DNA of 14,356 nt from JAENVT01 sp043758005. GTDB taxonomy: Bacteria; Actinomycetota; Acidimicrobiia; Acidimicrobiales; Ilumatobacteraceae. The stretch spans positions 1 through 14,356 of the forward strand of contig JAYVOI010000018.1 in assembly GCA_043758005.1 (NCBI GenBank), written 5' to 3'. This document shows, in pieces, positions 1 to 7,134 of the stretch. The notes beneath the pieces are model-generated. The model saw only the letters and a program-made list of their open reading frames with translations, made no database searches and was not told where the DNA came from. The position numbers and the translations under genes are program-made. The number at the start of each line of letters is the position of its first letter. Position 1 is the stretch's first letter.

Positions 1-806
1 TGGTCGATCCCGCAACTGTCGGCCAGGTCTTCGACCTGCACTTGACCAGCGGCTCGTATGCCGACCTGTCGACCTCGTCGATGATGGTCTCCGACAAGAA
101 GTTCAAGTCCGCTCACCTGAAGCTCGGCGATGTGTTGAAGATCAACCTCACCGGGTTGGGCGAGTTGCCGTTGAACATCGTCGGTACCTATTCGTCCGAC
201 GAGTTGGCGGGCAGCTACGTCCTCAACCGCAGCCTGTACTCCAACACGTCCGGGAGCTACTTCGACTTCTCCGTGTTCATCAATCTTGCCGACGGTGTCA
301 GCGCCCCGCAGGCCGTGGCGGCGATCCAGCCACTGGTCGACAAGTACGGCTCGGGCGAACTGCAGAGCAGAAGTCAGTACATCGACGACCAGGCATCGTC
401 CATCAACACCTTGCTGGCGTTGATCTACGGATTGTTGGCGCTGTCCATCGTGATTGCTGCCGTGGGCATCGTGATCACGTTGTTGCTGTCGGTGTACGAG
501 CGGCGCCGTGAGATCGGTCTGCTTCGCGCGGTCGGTATGACGCGCGGCCAGGTGCGCTCGACGGTTCGTTGGGAGAGTGTGATCACCAGCATGTTGGGTG
601 CAGTGCTCGGTGTGCTGCTGGGCTTGTTCAGCGGGTACCTGCTGGTGCTGTCTCTGCGCGACCAGGGTGTCACGGTGTTCACCGTGCCCATTCTGAGCAC
701 CTTCGTGATCCTCGTGGCGGCCTTCTTCGTCGGGGTCATCGCCGCAGTGATCCCAGCACGGCGCGCCACCAAGGTCGACATCATCGAAGCGATCGCCACG
801 ACATGA
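1..806 (+). CDS. FtsX-type ABC transporter permease, C-terminal part (5' end outside window)
   Basis: The frame is open from base 3 to the TGA at 804-806 with no stop, so the gene starts upstream of the window. What remains is the end of an extracytoplasmic (MacB_PCD-like) domain followed by an FtsX domain. That domain has three hydrophobic segments, roughly bases 405-490, 580-650 and 680-770. Between the first two lies the cytoplasmic loop VYERRREIGLLRAVGMTR, the hallmark of FtsX/MacB permeases, whose coupling helix contacts the ABC ATPase. The protein ends ARRATKVDIIEAIATT, the usual permease terminus. It is closely similar to the C-terminus of the next gene (about two thirds identical over ~127 aligned residues by hand). 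The partner ATPase is not in the window and is probably upstream. Substrate unknown; lipoprotein/lipid release or peptide export are typical of the family. Confidence 0.9.
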   Translation, partial: VDPATVGQVFDLHLTSGSYADLSTSSMMVSDKKFKSAHLKLGDVLKINLTGLGELPLNIVGTYSSDELAGSYVLNRSLYSNTSGSYFDFSVFINLADGVSAPQAVAAIQPLVDKYGSGELQSRSQYIDDQASSINTLLALIYGLLALSIVIAAVGIVITLLLSVYERRREIGLLRAVGMTRGQVRSTVRWESVITSMLGAVLGVLLGLFSGYLLVLSLRDQGVTVFTVPILSTFVILVAAFFVGVIAAVIPARRATKVDIIEAIATT

Positions 807-824
807 GCCAATGCAGATGAGTTG

Positions 825-838
825 GGGTCGCGTGACCC
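825..838 (+). other. Small hairpin between the two permease genes
   Basis: GGGTC-GCGT-GACCC is a perfect 5-bp stem with a 4-base loop in the 53-bp gap between the permease genes. No T-tract follows, so it is unlikely to terminate transcription efficiently. It may be a processing site or chance. Confidence 0.25.
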
Positions 839-859
839 GGATCACGAACTGAAGCGCGT

Positions 860-3391
860 GTGATCCGACTCGCGTTACGGAACGTTCGGGCCCGATGGGG
901 TCGTGTCGTGCTGACGGCGCTCGCCATCGTGGCCAGCACAGCGTTCCTCAGCGGCACGTTCATCTTCCGCGACACGGTGCAGCGCACGTTCAACGCCTTG
1001 TTCGCCGATGTCTTCGAACGCGTCGACGGCTACGTGCAATCGTCGAACTCGGTCGAAGGGTTCCTCGGCTTCGAGCGCCGCGATCGATTGCCGGTCGAGG
1101 TCGTCGATCAGGTTCGCGCCGTCGAGGGTGTCGCCGATGCGCAAGCGTTCGTGCAAGGCGACGCGGTCGTGATCGACAAGCGGGGCAAACCGATCGAGCG
1201 CCCGACGGCGCCGACGTTCGGCGCGACCGTGAACGAGGGATCGTTGTCGGTGTGGCGGCTCGCTAGCGGGCGGCTGCCGAGCAACTCGTCAGAGGTCGCG
1301 CTCGACACCATCACGGCAACCGACGCCGGGTATGTGGTCGGCGACAACGTGAAAGTCAATTCCGAGGGCGGGTCACGCGAGTTCACCCTCGTCGGCATCA
1401 CCGTGTACGACAACATCGTCTCGCCGGGCAATGCGACCTGGGCGCTGTTCGATGCAGCGACGGCCGAGGAGTTCGTCGCCAAACCCGGCTTCGTCGATGC
1501 CGTGCTGGTCAAAGGGGACGGGTCGGTCCCCGACGACGTACTGGTCGGGCGGATCAAGGCGGCGCTCGACCCCAACATCGCCGAGACTTTGACCTCTGCC
1601 GAGATCACCAAGCAGACGCAGACCGACATCGAACGCAGCCTCGGCTTCATCACGCTGTTCCTGGCGATCTTCTCGTTCATCGCGCTCGGCGTGGGGATGT
1701 TCGTGATCTACAACGTCTTCTCGATCACCGCAGCGCAACGCCAACGCGAAAATGCACTGCTGCGTGCCATCGGCGCCAGCCGGCGGCAGGTGACGTGGAC
1801 CCTGCTGATCGAATCCGCTGTGATCGGGTTGCTCGGCTCGATCGCCGGATTGTTCGGCGGAATCGGCCTGGCGCTCGGCATCCGCAACCTGCTCGACGCG
1901 CTCGACTACTCGATCCCGGCACGAGGTCTGGCGCTGGAGCCGTTCACCGTCGTGATCACGATCGTGTCCGGCACTGCGGCCAGCCTGATCGCTGCGATCG
2001 CCCCGGCGATCGGAGCAGGGCGCGTGCCGCCGGTTGCGGCGATGGTCGACACGGCGTACGAACGAACCGGTTCCATTCGCGGGCGGATGATCGGCGCTGC
2101 CGCGTGTGCCGTCGTCGGTGGCGGCACGATCGTCGCGGTGCTGCTGGGCGCTGACGGGATCCTGCTCGGGGCCGGCATCGCCTTGCTGTTCGCCGCGGTG
2201 CTGCTGCTCGGTCCGGTCATGGCGCGCCCGATCGCCCGCCTCCTGGGCGCGCCCGTGCAGCGGTGGCGCGGCGTCACCGGTGTCATGGCCCGCGGCAACG
2301 TGCAGCGCAACCCGAAGCGCACGGCCCGCACCGCCGCACCGGTTCTGATCGGGGTGGCCCTCGTCACCGGGGCGTCGGTGTTCGCTGCTTCGATCAAGGT
2401 GCAGTTGCGCGAGACGATCGGCTCGACGTTCGTCGGTGACTACGTGATCAACACCAGCAACGGCGGCGCGCTGAGCTTCAGCCAGACGTTCATCGACCAA
2501 CTCAACACCCTGCCCGAAGTCGGCGCGGCCACGGGCCTCGGTTTCGTGCCGATTGCGGATGCCTCGGGCGAGCGGGCGGGCGGTGCCACCATCAACCCCA
2601 AGACCGCGGGTGGCCTCCTGCAGTTCGAGTTCCTGCAGGGCTCCTTGGCTTCCCTGACGCCCGATGGCATGTTGATCAGCGAGGGTGAGGCCAAGCGCAA
2701 GAACCTGAAGTTGGGCGACGACTTCGATGTGCGGATCGATGAGCATCTGCGCGCACTGGTGGTGCAGGGGATCTACGCCAGCGCCGATTTCATCCCGGCA
2801 CGCACGTACCACCGCGACACGTTTGCCGGCACCAGCCTGTCGAACACGGCGGGGTTCGTGTCGCTGACCCGCGCCCCTGGAGTCGCCGATGCGGCATTCC
2901 GCACTGCGGTCGACGAGCGGGTCGCGGCCTATGGGATCGGGGAACTGCAGGATCGCAACCAGTTCATCGACAGCCGTGCCGAACTGGTCGACCAGAGCCT
3001 CGCCTTCATCTACGGGCTGCTGGCGCTGTCGATCGTGATCGCCGTCTTTGGGATCGTGCTGACGTTGCTGCTCGCCGTCTACGAGCGACGGCGTGAGACC
3101 GGGCTGCTGCGGGCGGTCGGCATGACTCGCGCTCAGGTGCGCACCACCGTCCGCTGGGAGAGCGTGCTGACCTCGGTCTACGGCGCGGTTGTCGGGGTGG
3201 TGATGGGGTTGGTGCTGGGGTACGTGGTGATCGCTGCGTTGCGCGATCAGGGCCTGACCAAGTACTCGGTACCGGTCGCCACGATCGCCGCCATCTTGTT
3301 GATCGCGTTTGTTGTCGGCGTGGTCGCCGCAGTCGTGCCCGCGTGGAGAGCGACCAAGCTCGACATCCTGCAGGCGATCGCCACGGAATGA
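860..3391 (+). CDS. FtsX-type ABC transporter permease (843 aa, duplicated domain)
   Basis: Inner-membrane permease of an ABC transporter in the MacB/FtsX/LolC superfamily. It has an N-terminal signal-anchor helix (residues ~15-36), a first extracytoplasmic domain (~40-260), three helices (~262-288, 313-342, 362-385) with the loop RENALLRAIGASRRQV, and two further hydrophobic segments (~409-455). A helix at ~492-512 leads to a second extracytoplasmic domain (~515-710) and a final FtsX block (~716-828) with the loop YERRRETGLLRAVGMTRAQV. Ten membrane segments fit the eight-plus-two-helix large permeases common in actinobacteria. The GTG start is chosen because MIRLALRNVRARWGR is the usual cytoplasmic start of such permeases; no convincing Shine-Dalgarno precedes it. 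It lies 53 bp after the preceding paralogue and overlaps the next gene by 4 bp (ATGA), so the three are probably co-transcribed. Substrate unknown. Confidence 0.92.
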   Translation: MIRLALRNVRARWGRVVLTALAIVASTAFLSGTFIFRDTVQRTFNALFADVFERVDGYVQSSNSVEGFLGFERRDRLPVEVVDQVRAVEGVADAQAFVQGDAVVIDKRGKPIERPTAPTFGATVNEGSLSVWRLASGRLPSNSSEVALDTITATDAGYVVGDNVKVNSEGGSREFTLVGITVYDNIVSPGNATWALFDAATAEEFVAKPGFVDAVLVKGDGSVPDDVLVGRIKAALDPNIAETLTSAEITKQTQTDIERSLGFITLFLAIFSFIALGVGMFVIYNVFSITAAQRQRENALLRAIGASRRQVTWTLLIESAVIGLLGSIAGLFGGIGLALGIRNLLDALDYSIPARGLALEPFTVVITIVSGTAASLIAAIAPAIGAGRVPPVAAMVDTAYERTGSIRGRMIGAAACAVVGGGTIVAVLLGADGILLGAGIALLFAAVLLLGPVMARPIARLLGAPVQRWRGVTGVMARGNVQRNPKRTARTAAPVLIGVALVTGASVFAASIKVQLRETIGSTFVGDYVINTSNGGALSFSQTFIDQLNTLPEVGAATGLGFVPIADASGERAGGATINPKTAGGLLQFEFLQGSLASLTPDGMLISEGEAKRKNLKLGDDFDVRIDEHLRALVVQGIYASADFIPARTYHRDTFAGTSLSNTAGFVSLTRAPGVADAAFRTAVDERVAAYGIGELQDRNQFIDSRAELVDQSLAFIYGLLALSIVIAVFGIVLTLLLAVYERRRETGLLRAVGMTRAQVRTTVRWESVLTSVYGAVVGVVMGLVLGYVVIAALRDQGLTKYSVPVATIAAILLIAFVVGVVAAVVPAWRATKLDILQAIATE

Positions 3392-3786
3392 CCTCGATGG
3401 ACTCCGTCGCACCCCTCATGTCGCCCGAGATGCTTGCGTTCCTGGCCGAGCGCCATCTGGCAACGTTGACGACGTTGCGACGTGATGGGTCGCCACATGT
3501 CGTCCCGGTCGGGTTCAGCTACGACCCCGATGCCGGCGTGGTGCGAATCATCACCTTTGCCAGTTCGACGAAGGCACGCAACGCCGCGCGCAACTGCCGC
3601 GCAGCCGTGAGCCAGGTCGACGGTGGCCGGTGGGTCACGCTGGAGGGTGTGGCTCGGTTGGTCGACGACGCGCCGTCGGTCGCCCTGGCCGTTGCCGGGT
3701 ACGCCGGCCGTTACCGGCAGCCATCGGAGCGAGCCGACCGGGTCGCCATCGAGATCGTGGTCGACAAGGTGATGGGCCGGGCCTGA
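3388..3786 (+). CDS. PPOX-class (F420-type) split-barrel oxidoreductase, 132 aa
   Basis: Small split-barrel flavin/deazaflavin-binding protein of the pyridoxamine-phosphate-oxidase-like fold. MLAFLAERHLATLTTLRRDG followed by SPHVVPVGFSYDPD is the typical first helix and strands of the Rv1155-like, F420-associated PPOX proteins. The segment STKARNAARN is the conserved basic cofactor-binding region, and WVTLEGVARLVDD the later strands. The length fits the family. The start at 3388 is chosen because ATGA overlaps the stop of the permease, a normal coupling arrangement; Met codons 4 and 11 are alternatives. The physiological substrate is unknown, and the link to the permeases may be only operonic. 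F420 versus FMN use cannot be told by eye. Confidence 0.82.
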   Translation: MTSMDSVAPLMSPEMLAFLAERHLATLTTLRRDGSPHVVPVGFSYDPDAGVVRIITFASSTKARNAARNCRAAVSQVDGGRWVTLEGVARLVDDAPSVALAVAGYAGRYRQPSERADRVAIEIVVDKVMGRA

Positions 3787-3814
3787 TGCCGAGCGGGGCG
3801 CGACCTCCTGCCTC

Positions 3815-3859
3815 GCCCGTACAATCGGGCAGCCCCGGAACGAGACGTAGTGTTCCGGG
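3815..3859 (+). promoter_or_regulatory. Leader region of the DUF3052 gene: two inverted repeats and a TAGTGT box
   Basis: Two perfect inverted repeats lie in the 103-bp gap upstream of the DUF3052 gene. The first is GCCCG-TACAAT-CGGGC (3815-3830); its loop itself resembles a -10 box. The second is CCCGGAAC (3834-3841) with GTTCCGGG (3852-3859) around a 10-base loop. A TAGTGT hexamer (3848-3853) overlaps the second right arm; the same hexamer occurs upstream of two other genes here. No TTGACA-like -35 box is evident. The first hairpin could be a weak terminator for the permease operon, and the second an operator or 5'-leader element. Confidence 0.4.
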
Positions 3860-3889
3860 CGTTCCCGCTTGCGGTGAAAGAGGCGTGTG

Positions 3890-4312
3890 ATGGCTGGTTA
3901 CTCGGGTACTCCGTTGCCGAAGAAGCTCGGGATCGTCGACGACGCGGTGTTCGTGGTCGTCGATCCTCCGGCCGGGTTCGCCGAGACGCTCGGCGACTAC
4001 GGCGATGCGGTCTGGCAGAAGTCGTTGCTGGCGCCGCTCGATGTCGTCGTCGCCTTCTTCACATCGCGAGCCAAGCTCGTCGCCGCATGGCCGAAGCTGA
4101 CGAAGGCCGCGGCACCCGCCGGCGGCGTGTGGGTGGCGTGGCCGAAGAAGGCCAGCGGCGTGCCGACCGACATCACCGAAGACGTGCTGCGCGCCGAACT
4201 GCTACCGAGCGGATGGGTCGACAACAAGGTGTGCGCGATCGACGACACCTGGAGCGGATTGCGATTCGTCATGCGCAAAGAGCTGCGCCGACCCGGCGAC
4301 AAGCGCCGCTGA
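3890..4312 (+). CDS. DUF3052-family protein (140 aa)
   Basis: The N-terminus MAGYSGTPLPKKLGI is the signature of the DUF3052 family, small soluble proteins common in actinobacteria with no established function. The rest shows short strand-helix units, with LLAPLDVVVAFFTSRAKL in the middle and GGVWVAWPKKASG, then DITEDVLRAELLPSGWVDNKV and a closing strand before WSGLRFVMRK, as is usual for the family. There is no signal peptide or membrane helix. ATG 3890 is chosen because the Shine-Dalgarno AAAGAGG (3877-3883) lies 6 bases upstream; an in-frame GTG at 3887 directly precedes it. The gene converges on the peroxiredoxin gene with an 11-bp gap and no visible terminator. Confidence 0.85.
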   Translation: MAGYSGTPLPKKLGIVDDAVFVVVDPPAGFAETLGDYGDAVWQKSLLAPLDVVVAFFTSRAKLVAAWPKLTKAAAPAGGVWVAWPKKASGVPTDITEDVLRAELLPSGWVDNKVCAIDDTWSGLRFVMRKELRRPGDKRR

Positions 4313-4323
4313 TGATCGAGTGA

Positions 4324-4959
4324 CTACTTGTTGGGCTGGGGGAGGACTCGCAGGTAGGGCTTGATCGTGGTCCAACCCTGCGGGAACAGCTTCTCGGCTT
4401 CTTCGTTGGTCACCGGGCCGCCGATGATCACGTCGTTGCCGTCGACCCAGTTGGCCGGCGTGGCGACCTTGTACTTGGCGGTCAGCTGCAGGCTGTCGAT
4501 CACTCGGAGGATCTCGTCGAAGTTGCGCCCGGTCGAGGCAGGGTAGGTGATGGTCAGCTTGACCTTCTTGTCGGGTCCGATGACGAACACCGAGCGCACG
4601 GTCATGGTGTCGCTGGCGTTGGGGTGGATCATGTCGTAGAGGTCGGCGACCTGGCGATCGGGATCACCGATCATCGGGAAGTTCACCGGCGTGCCTTGCG
4701 TCTCGGCGATGTCGGCTTCCCACCTCACGTGGCTCTCGACCGGGTCGACCGACAGGCCGATGACCTTGACGTTGCGCTTGTCGAACTCCGGCTTGATCTT
4801 GGCGACGTAGCCGAGCTCGGTGGTGCAGACCGGCGTGAAGTCTTTCGGGTGACTGAAGAGCACACCCCAAGAGTCGCCCAGCCAATCGTGGAAGTGGATC
4901 TCGCCCTGGGTGGTGTCGGCGGTGAAGTCGGGGGCGGTGTCTCCGAGGCGAACGGTCAT
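4324..4959 (-). CDS. 1-Cys peroxiredoxin (Prx6 type), 211 aa
   Basis: Thiol peroxidase reducing H2O2, organic hydroperoxides or peroxynitrite in the cytoplasm. The active-site motif HPKDFTPVCTTELG gives Pro38, Thr42 and peroxidatic Cys45 (PxxxTxxC). Cys45 is the only cysteine in the protein, so there is no resolving Cys; together with the long C-terminal domain (VATPANWVDGNDVIIGGPV and LPQGW-like residues up to LRVLPQPNK), this places it in the Prx6 1-Cys group. Met at 4959 is chosen over an upstream in-frame start because AAGGA (4966-4970, minus strand) sits 6 bases before it and MTVRLGDTAPDFTAD is the usual family start. It is transcribed away from the ArsR gene across a 148-bp regulatory gap. 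The external thiol reductant is unknown. Confidence 0.95.
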   Translation of the reverse strand: MTVRLGDTAPDFTADTTQGEIHFHDWLGDSWGVLFSHPKDFTPVCTTELGYVAKIKPEFDKRNVKVIGLSVDPVESHVRWEADIAETQGTPVNFPMIGDPDRQVADLYDMIHPNASDTMTVRSVFVIGPDKKVKLTITYPASTGRNFDEILRVIDSLQLTAKYKVATPANWVDGNDVIIGGPVTNEEAEKLFPQGWTTIKPYLRVLPQPNK

Positions 4960-5017
4960 GGCGGGTCCTTTTGTCTTCGGTGGTGAATGGATCGAGCTGG
5001 CTGATTCGTGCTGGACA

Positions 5018-5048
5018 ACACTAACCAATACCCGACTATTCCGGTCAA
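5018..5048 (-). promoter_or_regulatory. Possible promoter of the peroxiredoxin gene
   Basis: On the minus strand TTGACC (5048-5043) is followed, 19 bases later, by TAGTGT (5023-5018), or with an 18-base spacer by TTAGTG. The implied transcript has a leader of about 50 bases carrying the AAGGA ribosome site. The spacer is long, so this is only a candidate. Confidence 0.35.
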
Positions 5049-5092
5049 GATTGGCGGGCCGAACGTTGTCCTTGACATGTGACCAATTAGTC
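5025..5092. promoter_or_regulatory. Candidate operator elements between peroxiredoxin and ArsR genes
   Basis: CCAAT occurs at 5025-5029 and 5083-5087, with the inverse ATTGG at 5050-5054. The last CCAAT lies in GACCAATTAGTC (5081-5092), a 12-bp palindrome with a single mismatched pair. It sits exactly between the -35 and -10 boxes of the arsR promoter. That is the expected place for an ArsR-type autorepressor site; the assignment is inference. Confidence 0.35.
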
Positions 5093-5101
5093 TCATATTA
5101 T
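5072..5101 (+). promoter_or_regulatory. Sigma70-type promoter of the arsR-SRPBCC operon, likely leaderless
   Basis: A perfect TTGACA (5072-5077) and TATTAT (5096-5101) are separated by 18 bases, the best match to a housekeeping promoter in the window. Only six bases (CCGGCC) separate the -10 box from the ATG at 5108, so transcription should begin at or next to the A of the start codon. No Shine-Dalgarno is present, consistent with a leaderless message. Confidence 0.75.
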
Positions 5102-5107
5102 CCGGCC

Positions 5108-5425
5108 ATGGACGAGGTGTTCAGAGCACTCGCGGATCCGACCAGACGGTCGATCCTCGACGCGCTGTTCGAACGCGACGGCCAGACGGTGCAGGCCTTG
5201 TGTGATCGATTTCCGGAGATGACCAGGTTCGGCGTGATGAAGCACCTCAGCGTGCTCGAGGCCGCCAACCTCGTCGCCACCAAACGAGTCGGTCGCACCA
5301 AGCAGAACTTCCTCAACCCGGTCCCGATCGGCGAGATCGCCGATCGGTGGGTCAGCAAGTACGCCCAACCATTCACCCGCGCCTTGGTTGGTGTCCGTCA
5401 CGACCTCGAGCGCGCCACGAACTAG
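5108..5425 (+). CDS. ArsR-family winged-helix transcriptional regulator (105 aa)
   Basis: DNA-binding regulator. FRALADPTRRSILDAL (residues 5-20) is the signature first helix of the ArsR/SmtB family. The helix-turn-helix spans about 27-55, with the recognition helix MTRFGVMKHLSVLEAANLV, and the wing is KRVGRTKQNFLN. The metal-binding ELCVCDL motif is absent and there is a single Cys (C32), so metal sensing is unlikely. The ATG is fixed by the promoter, whose -10 box ends six bases before it. The SRPBCC gene follows after 9 bp; ArsR regulators paired with SRPBCC (AHSA1-like) proteins are a recurrent bacterial arrangement, with the partner possibly binding the ligand. It probably represses its own promoter and perhaps the divergent peroxiredoxin gene. 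Confidence 0.92.
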   Translation: MDEVFRALADPTRRSILDALFERDGQTVQALCDRFPEMTRFGVMKHLSVLEAANLVATKRVGRTKQNFLNPVPIGEIADRWVSKYAQPFTRALVGVRHDLERATN

Positions 5426-5434
5426 GAGCCCGCA

Positions 5435-6340
5435 ATGGCCATCACCAAGCACGTCTACCAGATCTTCATCAAGGCCACGCCCCAACAGGTGTGGGATGCC
5501 ATCGTCGAGCCGTCGTGGACGCGCCGGTACTTCCATGGCAGCGCCTTCGACTCGCCTCCGGTCAAGGGCCAGCCGTACCGCACGACGATCGGTGAAGGCC
5601 GGCCGGCGATCGACGGCGTGATCGAGGAGGTGGACCCGCCGCATCGGCTGATCATGACGTGGCACACGTTGTACGACGCGGCGATGTCGGAGGAGCCGCC
5701 GAGCCGCGTGGAGTGGATCGTCGAGCCGGTCGGTGACGGCCTGACCCGGCTGCGACTCGAGCACGGCGACTTGGCGCGGAGTCCGTTGACGTGGGCCAAC
5801 GTGAAAGACGGCTGGGTGTACGTGCTCGATGGTTTGAAGACCGTCGTCGAGACGGGCGAGTCGCTGCCACCGCTGACCGCACCGTTGCCGCCGATCGAGG
5901 ACGCCGCCGGCGAGTGGCATCGAGCCCAGGGGATCGAGTGCAACAACTCCGCGTGGGAGATGATCGAGGCAGAGCGCACATCGGACAACGATGAGGAGAT
6001 GTTGCGCCGTGCCTATGCGTCGGCCTATCACTGGGCTCGCGCGGTGCGTCGTGGCCCGGCCAACGATGCTCGCGGTGCGTGGTTGCTTTCGAAGGTTCAA
6101 TTGCTGGTCGGTCAGCCCGAGTTGTCGCTGCGATATGCCGATCGATGCATGGCCGTGTGCCTGGAACACGGCCTTGCCGACTTCGATCTGGCCTACGCCC
6201 ACGAGGCTCGGGCGCGGGCGTTGAAGGCACTTGGCGACGACGTTGCCGCAGCTCAGAGCTGGGAAATGGCGAGAGCCGTGCCGATTGCCGACGCCGAGGA
6301 TCAGGCGATCCTCGATGCCGATCTCGCCGTCGCGCTGTAG
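5435..6340 (+). CDS. SRPBCC (AHSA1-like) protein with C-terminal helical, TPR-like domain (301 aa)
   Basis: Residues ~8-145 form a START/Bet v1-like SRPBCC domain: VYQIFIKATPQQVWDAIVEP at the start, W28-Y32 and FHGSAFDS, then VDPPHRLIMTW, VEWIVEP and the closing helix GWVYVLDGLKTVVETGE. This fold binds hydrophobic ligands in a deep cavity. A Pro-rich linker (145-155) leads to a second domain (~168-301) rich in helices, with AYASAYHWARAV, ARGAWLLSKVQLLVGQPELS, ADRCMAVCLEHG and AYAHEARARALKALGD. These resemble TPR-like helix pairs and form a unit I have seen as a separate actinobacterial hypothetical protein. The ribosome site AGGAG (5424-5428) overlaps the arsR stop, 6 bases before ATG. The pairing suggests ligand sensing or handling; the reaction, if any, is unknown. 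A single enzyme role cannot be assigned. Confidence 0.85.
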   Translation: MAITKHVYQIFIKATPQQVWDAIVEPSWTRRYFHGSAFDSPPVKGQPYRTTIGEGRPAIDGVIEEVDPPHRLIMTWHTLYDAAMSEEPPSRVEWIVEPVGDGLTRLRLEHGDLARSPLTWANVKDGWVYVLDGLKTVVETGESLPPLTAPLPPIEDAAGEWHRAQGIECNNSAWEMIEAERTSDNDEEMLRRAYASAYHWARAVRRGPANDARGAWLLSKVQLLVGQPELSLRYADRCMAVCLEHGLADFDLAYAHEARARALKALGDDVAAAQSWEMARAVPIADAEDQAILDADLAVAL

Positions 6341-6350
6341 CGGGAACCAT

Positions 6351-6381
6351 TCCGAGACCGGTCGCGCCGAGCGGTCTCCGA
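6351..6381 (+). terminator. Stem-loop after the SRPBCC gene, possible terminator
   Basis: GAGACCG (6354-6360) and CGGTCTC (6372-6378) form a perfect 7-bp stem with an 11-base loop. Two more pairs lie outside one mismatch (6351-6352 with 6380-6381). It starts 10 bases after the stop codon, the right place for a terminator, but there is no T-run, so it may be a factor-dependent or weak terminator. Confidence 0.5.
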
Positions 6382-6427
6382 CGTGCCGCGACGAACTTCC
6401 CCTCTAGTCATCCCTTGATGATGCCGA

Positions 6428-6433
6428 TACTGT
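6428..6433 (+). promoter_or_regulatory. Possible -10 box of the M23 peptidase gene
   Basis: TACTGT fits the TAnnnT pattern and would give a leader of about 40 bases containing the GGAAG ribosome site (6469-6473). No -35 box is evident. A small hairpin TCATC-CCTT-GATGA (6408-6421) lies just upstream. Confidence 0.25.
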
Positions 6434-6481
6434 TTCTGCGGGCGGTCGGGCTATTAGCACATCTCAACGGAAGTTTGGTTC

Positions 6482-7096
6482 ATGGTCACCACCCATCTGC
6501 GTCGCCGCACTGCCCTGGTTCTGGCCGCGGCATTGCTGACGGTCGGCGCCAGCGCAATGGTGAACCACCCCGCGCAGGCCGCAACGATCGGGCCGTCGCA
6601 GATCGAGCTCGCCGCGACGGCGCTGAAGCCGGCCGTTCGGTTGAGCCAATCCGGCGTCGTGATGTTCCCGATGGACCCGCTTCCGAAGTGCGCGCTCAGC
6701 AAGACCAGTTTCGGTCAAACCCGGTCGGGTGGTCGGACCCACGAAGGCATCGACCTGATGGCGTCGTTGGACCAGCAGGTCTATGCCGTGGACAACGGTG
6801 TGCTGTGGCGGCAAGCCATCAACGGCGAGCCGAACGCAGTGTTGTCGGGCAACGCCTGGTATGTGCGAATCGCCGACGGCACGTACTACTTCTACGGCCA
6901 CATGTCGCATTTCGCTGATGGCTTGAAGGTCGGTGACACGGTGACCCGTGGACAGGTGATCGGCTATGTCGGCGATACCGGGAACCCGGGCCCGGGGAAC
7001 TACCACCTCCACTTCGAGGTGCACCCCATGGGCGGCGCAGCCGTGGATCCCTACCCGCTGTTGACGATTCCGAAGTCCTGCACGGTCGTCGCCTGA
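6482..7096 (+). CDS. Secreted M23-family (LytM-type) metallopeptidase, 204 aa
   Basis: Zinc peptidase predicted to cut peptide cross-links of peptidoglycan or a related substrate outside the membrane. The signal peptide is clear: LRRR at 6-9, a hydrophobic stretch ~11-25 and a signal-peptidase site after PAQA (residue 33). The zinc ligands are His87 and Asp91 in THEGIDL and His177 in the HLHFEV motif; His140 (FYGHMS) and His175 are the catalytic histidines. All conserved residues are present, so it should be active. There is no SH3b, LysM or coiled-coil domain, and it is short for the family. Cys70 and Cys200 lie at either end of the mature domain and could form a disulfide. GGAAG (6469-6473) lies 8 bases before ATG. 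The gene stands alone, with gaps on both sides. Confidence 0.9.
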   Translation: MVTTHLRRRTALVLAAALLTVGASAMVNHPAQAATIGPSQIELAATALKPAVRLSQSGVVMFPMDPLPKCALSKTSFGQTRSGGRTHEGIDLMASLDQQVYAVDNGVLWRQAINGEPNAVLSGNAWYVRIADGTYYFYGHMSHFADGLKVGDTVTRGQVIGYVGDTGNPGPGNYHLHFEVHPMGGAAVDPYPLLTIPKSCTVVA

Positions 7097-7134
7097 CCCA
7101 CGACTCGCGGATTCGCGACCGCATCGTCGCCAAG

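Noticed and set aside
1373..3412. Long minus-strand open frame (679 codons) opposite the second permease
   Set aside because: It is antisense to an excellent permease gene, its translation is rich in Arg, Asp, His and Gln with no domain-like pattern, and such open antisense frames are expected in GC-rich codon usage.
4960..5028. Extended peroxiredoxin start at 5028
   Set aside because: The Shine-Dalgarno AAGGA and the family-like start at 4959 argue against it; the extension crosses the candidate promoter.
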